Assembly: GCA_900556545.1 (NCBI GenBank)
Contig: USPE01000033.1
Span: 1 to 11,767 of the forward strand
From: an uncultured Peptococcaceae bacterium
Lineage (GTDB): Bacteria > Bacillota > Peptococcia > Peptococcales > Peptococcaceae
Length of the DNA: 11,767 nucleotides
Direction: 5' to 3'
Shown here piece after piece: positions 6,991 to 11,767 of the stretch; position 1 is the stretch's first letter, and each line of letters opens with the position of its first letter. The notes under the pieces were generated by a model that was not told the DNA's origin, ran no database searches, and saw only the letters and a list, made by a program, of their open reading frames with translations. The position numbers and the translations under genes were made by a program.

Positions 6991-9900
6991 AGCTGCTCAG
7001 ACGATTTAAACTGTCATACTGATAGGTGGTCACATACCCTTCCGCATCGGTTACTTTGGTAATATTGCCCACCTTATCATATTCCATTGCAGTAACACCG
7101 CCCAATGGGTCGGTTACGCTCACCAAACGGCCATTGCCGTCATAGCTGTAGCTGGTGGTATATCCTTCCTGATTGGTGGTGCTGGTTACATTGCCGCGTC
7201 CATCATAGGTGTTGGTTTCTACCCCTTCCATGGCATCGGTGGTTTTGGTGATATTACCCACTGCATCATAGTCATAGGCAGTGACATATCCTCTGGCATT
7301 GGTGGTGCTGGTCAGTTTGCCTTCGGTGTCATAGGTATAACTTACGGTAAAGTTTTCTTCATCGGTAATGCTCAAAATCTGACCATTGGCATCATAGGTA
7401 TAGCTTACCACTGCCCCTGCTGCATTGGTCATGGTGGTTACTCTGCCCAGTTCATCATAGGTATAGCTGGTGGTATGGCCATTGGGATCACTGCTGCTCA
7501 CCATCTGCCCGATACCATTGTATCCATAGCTGGTGGCATTGCCCAATGGGGTGGTTTCCTTCACCAATTGACCATTGGCATCATATTCATAAGTGGTACG
7601 ATTGCCCAAAGCATCGATTTCTTCTACCAGCTGATTGTTGGCATCATAGGTATAACGGGTGGTATTGCCGTTTTTATCTGTGGCTGCTACCACATTGTTG
7701 TTGCCATCATACTGATATTGCAAGACACCATTCTGGGCATCGGTGATGGCGGTAACATTACCGGCAGCATCATAGCTGTAGCCGGTTGCATTACCATTGG
7801 CGTCGGTTTCTTTCTCTACCTGCTCCATCTCATCATAACCGGTTCTGGTTACGCCGCCTAATGGGTCGGTCACTGCGGTCAGGTTGCCTTCATTGTCATA
7901 GCGATACCCCCAGGTATAGCCATCTTCATCGGTATAGGATGTCATACGGCCATAACTGTCATAACTGTAACTGCTGCTATAACCTGCTGCATTGGTCTGT
8001 CCAACCTGATTGCCTGCTTCATCATAGCTGTAGCTGGTGGTATGATTCATTGGACTGGTTTCTGCTGTCAGATTATTCTGTGTATCATACTGATAACCGG
8101 TGATGTTGCCCATCCAGTCGCTTTCACTGGTGTTAAAGCCATTGCCGTCTACGGTATAGTCTTTTTCATTGCCCAATGCATCGGTTACTTTTAACAGCTT
8201 ACCGGCAATACTATATTCATAGTTGGTCACGTTACCCAATGCATCAGTCATACTGACCATTCTGCCCTGACTGTCATAGGTATAACTGGTGGTATAACCC
8301 AACGGGTCGGTTTCAGTCAGTAAGTTTCCTGCCTGATCATAGGTATAACTTGTAGTATTTCCTAAGGCATCAGTTGCAGAAACACACAACCCCATGTTAT
8401 TATATTCGTAATGGGTGGTATTCCCATTGCCGTCTGTAGCGGCTGTAATATTGCCGCTGTTGTCTCTTTCATATCTGGTGGTGTGGCCATTGCGGTCTGC
8501 CATTGCAACTGGCAGATTGTTGCCGTCGTACTCGTAATACTCGGCAGCACCGTTTGGATAGGTAATGCTGGTAACATTGCCTTTTTCATCGTGTCCATAC
8601 TGCCAGGTATGTCCCAGACGGTTGGTGTAGCTTACCCGTTCATTTTTTTCGTTGTATTCAAAATATTCGGTGCCATCGTTGGTAGTATCGGAGATGATAC
8701 GATACAAAGCGTCATACGCAATACTCTGATAATATCCATTTTCCCCGGTACAGGTATTGACTCTGGCATCTCCATCATAGGTAAAGTTGAAAACGCCTTC
8801 CCCTTCTACATACTGCTCAATGACACGGTCATATTCATCATACTGATTGCTTAAATATACTTCCCCGTTAAAGTTCTGAATGGTCAGCAACCGATGATAT
8901 GCATCATAGGTATACTGTAAGTCATCGCTGTCCGGATTGACTGCACTGACTAAATCATCACCATCATAGCTAAAGGTTACGCTGCGGCCTGTGCTGTCTG
9001 TTACACTGCTTACATAATCCCCTGCATAGGCAAAGTTTAAGGTGCCTGTTTCTGTACTTACGCTGCTCAGTTTCCCGCCGGCATAACTAAAGTTGGTTGT
9101 TTTGCCGTCTAATTTGATAATGCTTACGATGTTGCCTTCACTATCAAAGTCATAGACGGTACCATCTTTATGGGTTAGGACATAACCGCTGCCGCCTTCT
9201 TCAAAGGTAAAGGCAGAACCCGGTTTGGATTTATACAATCCGTCATAGCCCAGTTCAAAGTACATCTTCTGATTATCCGGGAACACCACTTCTGCATACA
9301 GTGGTTCCATATTCACCTGATAGGTATAGCTCCAGCCATACCCTAACCGATAAGTATCTTCCACGGCTCTGGAGTTATAATATCTGGTATATGGTAAATC
9401 TTCATCCCCGTACATGGAGATATCTGTATAGTCCCAAGTTAATGCACCGGTCAGTAAATCTACCGGATCACCGGTTTTCACCTGGAACAATTCTTCAAAC
9501 TCACCTTTAGCAGCAAGAATTTTATCTAAAGGAACATTGGAGGTGCGGAATGCCAAATAACTCCGATACTGATTCATACTCGGCAAACTTGGTTCCAGCA
9601 CAATAATGTAGTTTTCATTGATAGCTAACTTCTGAGGATTTTCACCGTTTTCATCTACAACAGTACCATCCCAGGCAATCTGATTGTGCAGAAAGTTTAC
9701 CGGTGTCATTGTAACTTCCGATTGTTCTGCCAAAGCTACCATCTGCAGAACCTGCTCGGTTGTCATGTCTTCTGTCAGCTCAAATTTCAAACTGCTGTCT
9801 GAAGTGATCGATAATGCACTTGCCGTGGTATCTTCCGACTCAAATAAACTAAATAAAGAACGGCCACCTTCAAAGCTTTCTCCGGTATAACCCAATACTC

Positions 9901-10486
9901 GTTTATTTTTATAATAATCTTTTTTGGCCTCTTCATTACCTGCTTTAATGCTGTCTAATAGTTGTAAGAAATCATCTTCTGTCATATTTTTTCGTTCTTC
10001 TTCATCGATATTTGGTCCTAAGATTTCATATCCCTGAATATAACCTAAAAATTCTCCGCAAAATTCTGATTCATAATCTCCGCCCAACTGGACATTCTTC
10101 TTCAGAATCATCTTCCCTGTTTTTTCATCTAATTCTGCGCAGTAGTCATCGTTTGCTTTATATACCTTCAAATCTACCGGCTGGGTAATTTGGATTGCAA
10201 AAGACAAGATTCCTGAATCATTTAAACTAATATCATCATAATACCAGTTTAACATGTCCTTCATCATACAGGTAGAAGCATTATAATATGCCCTGCCTGA
10301 GTTAATTTTCATATATTTAAATCCATCAATACTTGGGCCATCTCCGGCTGCCATAGGCACTGCATCACTGACTGCCGGTTCTGCATTCAGTTCTTCTGCA
10401 AATGCACTGACAGGCATCATGGTTAAAAGAAACATAATCAGCACAAACAAGGCGATATGTTTCTTGTTTTTACTAAAAAGGTTCAT
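6956..10486 (-). CDS. Secreted Rhs/YD-repeat protein, N-terminal half (frameshifted at its 3' end)
   Basis: The ATG at 10486 is preferred: AGAGGGGG lies eight bases upstream and the product starts MNLFSKNKKHIALFVLIMFL, a basic then hydrophobic signal peptide with likely cleavage at VSAFA/EE. An in-frame ATG at 10540 would place 18 polar residues before the signal and has poorer spacing to a Shine-Dalgarno sequence. Residues about 30-335 form an uncharacterised secreted domain. About 335-395 resembles DUF6531 (VKTGDPVDLLTGALTWDYTD, YNSRAVEDTYRLGYGWSY), which normally precedes Rhs repeats. From about 435 onward there are dozens of YD repeats. The frame ends at TGA 6956 in the middle of a repeat and is continued in another frame by 3628-6990. 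No LPXTG or choline-binding anchor is visible. As it stands, the product would be a truncated 1,176-residue shell half without core or toxin. Confidence 0.85.
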   Translation of the reverse strand: MNLFSKNKKHIALFVLIMFLLTMMPVSAFAEELNAEPAVSDAVPMAAGDGPSIDGFKYMKINSGRAYYNASTCMMKDMLNWYYDDISLNDSGILSFAIQITQPVDLKVYKANDDYCAELDEKTGKMILKKNVQLGGDYESEFCGEFLGYIQGYEILGPNIDEEERKNMTEDDFLQLLDSIKAGNEEAKKDYYKNKRVLGYTGESFEGGRSLFSLFESEDTTASALSITSDSSLKFELTEDMTTEQVLQMVALAEQSEVTMTPVNFLHNQIAWDGTVVDENGENPQKLAINENYIIVLEPSLPSMNQYRSYLAFRTSNVPLDKILAAKGEFEELFQVKTGDPVDLLTGALTWDYTDISMYGDEDLPYTRYYNSRAVEDTYRLGYGWSYTYQVNMEPLYAEVVFPDNQKMYFELGYDGLYKSKPGSAFTFEEGGSGYVLTHKDGTVYDFDSEGNIVSIIKLDGKTTNFSYAGGKLSSVSTETGTLNFAYAGDYVSSVTDSTGRSVTFSYDGDDLVSAVNPDSDDLQYTYDAYHRLLTIQNFNGEVYLSNQYDEYDRVIEQYVEGEGVFNFTYDGDARVNTCTGENGYYQSIAYDALYRIISDTTNDGTEYFEYNEKNERVSYTNRLGHTWQYGHDEKGNVTSITYPNGAAEYYEYDGNNLPVAMADRNGHTTRYERDNSGNITAATDGNGNTTHYEYNNMGLCVSATDALGNTTSYTYDQAGNLLTETDPLGYTTSYTYDSQGRMVSMTDALGNVTNYEYSIAGKLLKVTDALGNEKDYTVDGNGFNTSESDWMGNITGYQYDTQNNLTAETSPMNHTTSYSYDEAGNQVGQTNAAGYSSSYSYDSYGRMTSYTDEDGYTWGYRYDNEGNLTAVTDPLGGVTRTGYDEMEQVEKETDANGNATGYSYDAAGNVTAITDAQNGVLQYQYDGNNNVVAATDKNGNTTRYTYDANNQLVEEIDALGNRTTYEYDANGQLVKETTPLGNATSYGYNGIGQMVSSSDPNGHTTSYTYDELGRVTTMTNAAGAVVSYTYDANGQILSITDEENFTVSYTYDTEGKLTSTTNARGYVTAYDYDAVGNITKTTDAMEGVETNTYDGRGNVTSTTNQEGYTTSYSYDGNGRLVSVTDPLGGVTAMEYDKVGNITKVTDAEGYVTTYQYDSLNRLSSYVDSEGYTFAI

Positions 10487-10502
10487 CTGCTTTTCCCCCT
10501 CT
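10487..10502 (-). promoter_or_regulatory. Ribosome-binding site supporting the rhs start at 10486
   Basis: AGAGGGGG is followed by AAAAGCAG and ATG, a good match at eight-base spacing. Together with the signal peptide that starts exactly at this Met, it decides the start over the in-frame ATG at 10540. Confidence 0.7.
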
Positions 10503-10584
10503 ATTGCTGTAAAGTTTACTGCATTGTAATCTGTGTTCATTGCGTATTACTGGTAAACCTCTGCCCTCCTTTATTGGGATATGC

Positions 10585-10641
10585 AAAAAAGCCATAGTGG
10601 TAACAATAACTGTATCTCAGTATTGCCCACTATGGCTTTTT
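10585..10641 (-). terminator. Intrinsic terminator or attenuator ahead of rhs
   Basis: Arms 10591-10600 and 10627-10636 (GCCATAGTGG/CCACTATGGC) pair perfectly, and the inner part extends with CAATA/TATTG and CTG/CAG. The minus-strand transcript ends the stem with six U residues (10590-10585). The plus strand has five T residues at the other end, so it may work in both directions. It lies about 200 bases past the LytTR stop and only 99 bases before the rhs start. It can therefore be the end of the regulator transcript or, if the TATAAT at 10698 is used, an attenuator in the rhs leader. Confidence 0.8.
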
Positions 10642-10697
10642 CAAAGAACTGTTTCTATCATTTTTTGCTATTTATATATGGGTTAATTTTTCCACTG

Positions 10698-10703
10698 ATT
10701 ATA
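10698..10703 (-). promoter_or_regulatory. Candidate -10 box for rhs (TATAAT)
   Basis: This is a perfect -10 hexamer on the minus strand, 212 bases before the rhs start at 10486. No good -35 hexamer exists at 16-18 bases; the sequence there is about TAAAAA. That would be compatible with an activator-dependent promoter, for example one using the adjacent response regulator. Initiation here would place the terminator at 10585-10636 inside the leader. Confidence 0.3.
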
Positions 10704-10842
10704 AATTCAGTATACTCAGATTTTTACACAAATGACTATCCTTTGTAATAATCGCACTTTATATTGTAATTTTCGTCAACAAAACGATATTATTACACCA
10801 ATCCGTCATGTTAGATTTACCATATTACAACGATGCAACTAT

Positions 10843-11571
10843 TTATTGCATTTTCACGGCCCAATATTCCATTATTCTATTTTTTACTTCTTTTTCTTTC
10901 CGTATACTCATTCGAACGTATTTGTTTATATTTTTCTCCCCTTGTAAATGGATATTATGTTCCACTAAATCTACACAGTAGTCCAAATTAACGATAAAAC
11001 TCCTATGCACACGAAGCATATTTGATAAATGCCATGACATGAAGATTTGCTCCAGGCTATCCAACTTATTATAAAATTCAAATTTTTGCCCATTTTTATC
11101 TACAGCTTTAATTTTTCTTTTATCCGATTCAAAATACACAATATCTTTCAAAGGTAACTTATATTCCAGTCTATCAACCGTTACCAAGAGAAATTGTTGC
11201 TTTTTCTCATACAAAGCTACACATCTTTTAAATGTTTCTTCAAAATCTTTTTCGTTTATTGGTTTAAATAAATATTGACTTACCTGTAAATTGAATGCTT
11301 TAGCTACATAATTATGATTACTAGAAATCAAAACAAAAATACAATCATAATCTTGTAACAGTTCTACAATTTTAATGCCATTCATTTTTTCTAGCATAAT
11401 ATCCAAAAAAATTAAATCATATTGTTTATTTTCCTTGATTGCGCCTATCAATTTTTCTCCTGAAAAAAAGGTTTCAATTGACATAAATAGATCATAATCA
11501 GGTTGTTTTTTTATTAACTCGACTACTTGTTCCACAAAAATTTCCTCATCGTCACAAATAGCTATATTCAT
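10843..11571 (-). CDS. LytTR-family response regulator (AgrA/ComE-like), 242 aa
   Basis: The N-terminal receiver domain (about 1-120) has the acidic pair Asp7-Asp8 (MNIAICDDEE), the phosphorylation site Asp57 in LIFLDIMLEKMNG, a switch Ser83, and Lys103 in YLFKPI. Residues about 132-235 form a LytTR DNA-binding domain: LPLKDIVYFESDKRKIKAV, a central loop, and LRVHRSFIVNLDYC. The ATG at 11571 has AGAGGTGA upstream. Proteins of this type bind promoter repeats after phosphorylation by a membrane histidine kinase, often in peptide quorum-sensing circuits. No kinase or signal peptide gene is in the window; one could lie beyond the right edge. The gene is upstream of rhs on the same strand, so control of rhs is plausible but separated by a terminator. 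Confidence 0.9.
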   Translation of the reverse strand: MNIAICDDEEIFVEQVVELIKKQPDYDLFMSIETFFSGEKLIGAIKENKQYDLIFLDIMLEKMNGIKIVELLQDYDCIFVLISSNHNYVAKAFNLQVSQYLFKPINEKDFEETFKRCVALYEKKQQFLLVTVDRLEYKLPLKDIVYFESDKRKIKAVDKNGQKFEFYNKLDSLEQIFMSWHLSNMLRVHRSFIVNLDYCVDLVEHNIHLQGEKNINKYVRMSIRKEKEVKNRIMEYWAVKMQ

Positions 11572-11599
11572 CCTTATTCACCTCTAAGTATAAATTTGT

Positions 11600-11619
11600 T
11601 ATTTATGTTAACATAAATA
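11600..11619. promoter_or_regulatory. 20-bp perfect palindrome upstream of the LytTR gene
   Basis: The sequence is symmetrical around ATGTTAACAT and continues outward in A/T pairs to a full 20 bases. It ends 29 bases before the start codon, where a promoter or operator would be. It may be a dimeric repressor site. It is unlikely to be a LytTR site, since those are direct repeats. Confidence 0.45.
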
Positions 11620-11628
11620 TTCATAAAC

Positions 11629-11655
11629 CTGAATAATTCATGATAATTCATTTCC
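11629..11655 (-). promoter_or_regulatory. AATTATCATGAATTATTCAG motif upstream of the LytTR gene
   Basis: On the minus strand TGAATTAT occurs twice in tandem, separated by two bases, ending 58 bases before the start codon. The second half, TCATGAATTATTCAG, recurs with one or two changes upstream of the 176-aa gene and at 2026-2040. It is a candidate shared regulatory element. Confidence 0.4.
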
Positions 11656-11656
11656 C

Positions 11657-11672
11657 TGTGGTTAACACCACA
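11657..11672. promoter_or_regulatory. Dyad TGTGGT-taac-ACCACA
   Basis: Six-base perfect arms surround a four-base centre. It is the second of three TTAAC-centred dyads spaced 40-60 bases apart upstream of the LytTR gene. A third, TTCAC-ttaacag-GTGAA, lies at 11703-11719. Possible operator; no regulator is identified. Confidence 0.35.
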
Positions 11673-11767
11673 TAATTACTGAGTTTTTTAAATGTTTCTA
11701 CTTTCACTTAACAGGTGAAGAAAAATCGCATAGAAAAAGGACTTCAAATTTGTTAAAATTCAGGTGT

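Larger units (their letters stand above)
4840..9180 (-). repeat. Tandem YD/RHS repeat array within the rhs gene
   Basis: Units of roughly 60-66 bases encode variants of YxYDxxGNxxxxTDxxGxxT. In the plus strand they appear as recurring tCATAGgTATA and ATTGCC words. The array is more GC-rich than the flanking DNA. These repeats build the beta-sheet shell of Rhs/Tc-type proteins. The same periodicity creates several long false reading frames on the plus strand. The boundaries are approximate, and a charged linker interrupts the array near 4990-5150. Confidence 0.85.
10541..10842. other. Spacer between the LytTR gene and rhs, likely rhs leader
   Basis: This stretch holds no gene. On the minus strand it contains, in order, a perfect TATAAT at 10698-10703 and an intrinsic terminator at 10585-10636. 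An AAAGGAGGG site at 10564-10572 follows, with no start codon at the right distance. A TTGACG at about 10775 is not correctly spaced to the TATAAT. Two ACAGTT words occur near 10608-10614 and 10647-10653, but they do not form the paired layout of known LytTR sites. Confidence 0.5.

Noticed and set aside
4840..9180. Regular short repeats suggesting a CRISPR array
   Set aside because: The repeats are degenerate, coding in one continuous frame per half, and translate to YD/RHS units. There are no invariant repeats with unique spacers.
10601..10660. Two ACAGTT words as LytTR-type binding repeats
   Set aside because: They match the usual nine-base consensus only partly, and they lie 39 bases apart instead of about two helical turns.
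10732..10947. Plus-strand open frame of 71 codons opposite the end of the LytTR gene
   Set aside because: Antisense to a clear LytTR domain and AT-rich spacer; the translation is low-complexity and the start is unsupported.

Overview
The window is low-GC DNA that reads as a Bacillota (probably clostridial) chromosome. The intergenic DNA is AT-rich, ribosome-binding sites are of the AGGAGG type, a LytTR response regulator is present, and the Rhs protein carries a Gram-positive-style signal peptide instead of a type VI secretion adaptor. Every recognisable gene lies on the minus strand, so the biological order runs from high to low coordinates. The species cannot be named from the sequence alone.

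The locus is a polymorphic-toxin (Rhs/YD-repeat) island. From right to left it holds: a LytTR response regulator (10843-11571) preceded by three dyad symmetries; a 302-nt spacer with a perfect TATAAT box and a strong intrinsic terminator that may lie in the rhs leader; a very long secreted rhs gene (10486 to 3628, about 2,285 codons if repaired) with signal peptide, DUF6531-like domain, dozens of YD repeats and an Rhs core; an AT-rich toxin tip that starts after the DPLG motif near 4467 and shows a D-x8-E-x-K (PD-(D/E)XK-like) motif; a stem-loop; and a 484-aa putative immunity gene (2069-3523). The rhs frame is broken at 6956-6990, where one YD repeat is 5 nt short, so the N-terminal half and the core/toxin half are out of frame.

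Further left lies about 1 kb without a convincing gene. It is interrupted by a clean 244-bp MITE-like insertion (1485-1728) with 10-bp terminal inverted repeats, extensive self-complementarity and an exact 8-bp target duplication. Next come a 176-aa gene of unknown function (506-1036, possibly an orphan immunity gene), a decayed IS3-type transposase remnant, and a 100-bp piece of a second rhs copy that is 96% identical to 6050-6149 and runs off the left edge. This looks like a main rhs gene followed by displaced, partly decayed rhs and immunity cargo, the usual outcome of tip exchange in rhs loci.

The working model is a surface or secreted contact-dependent toxin with cognate immunity, possibly controlled by the upstream regulator and by read-through of a leader terminator. 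The frameshift raises the question of whether the toxin is still delivered. The most interesting items are the candidate nuclease tip with its immunity partner, the MITE, the 5-nt repeat deletion, and a 15-bp box placed 50-60 nt upstream of both the regulator gene and the 176-aa gene.
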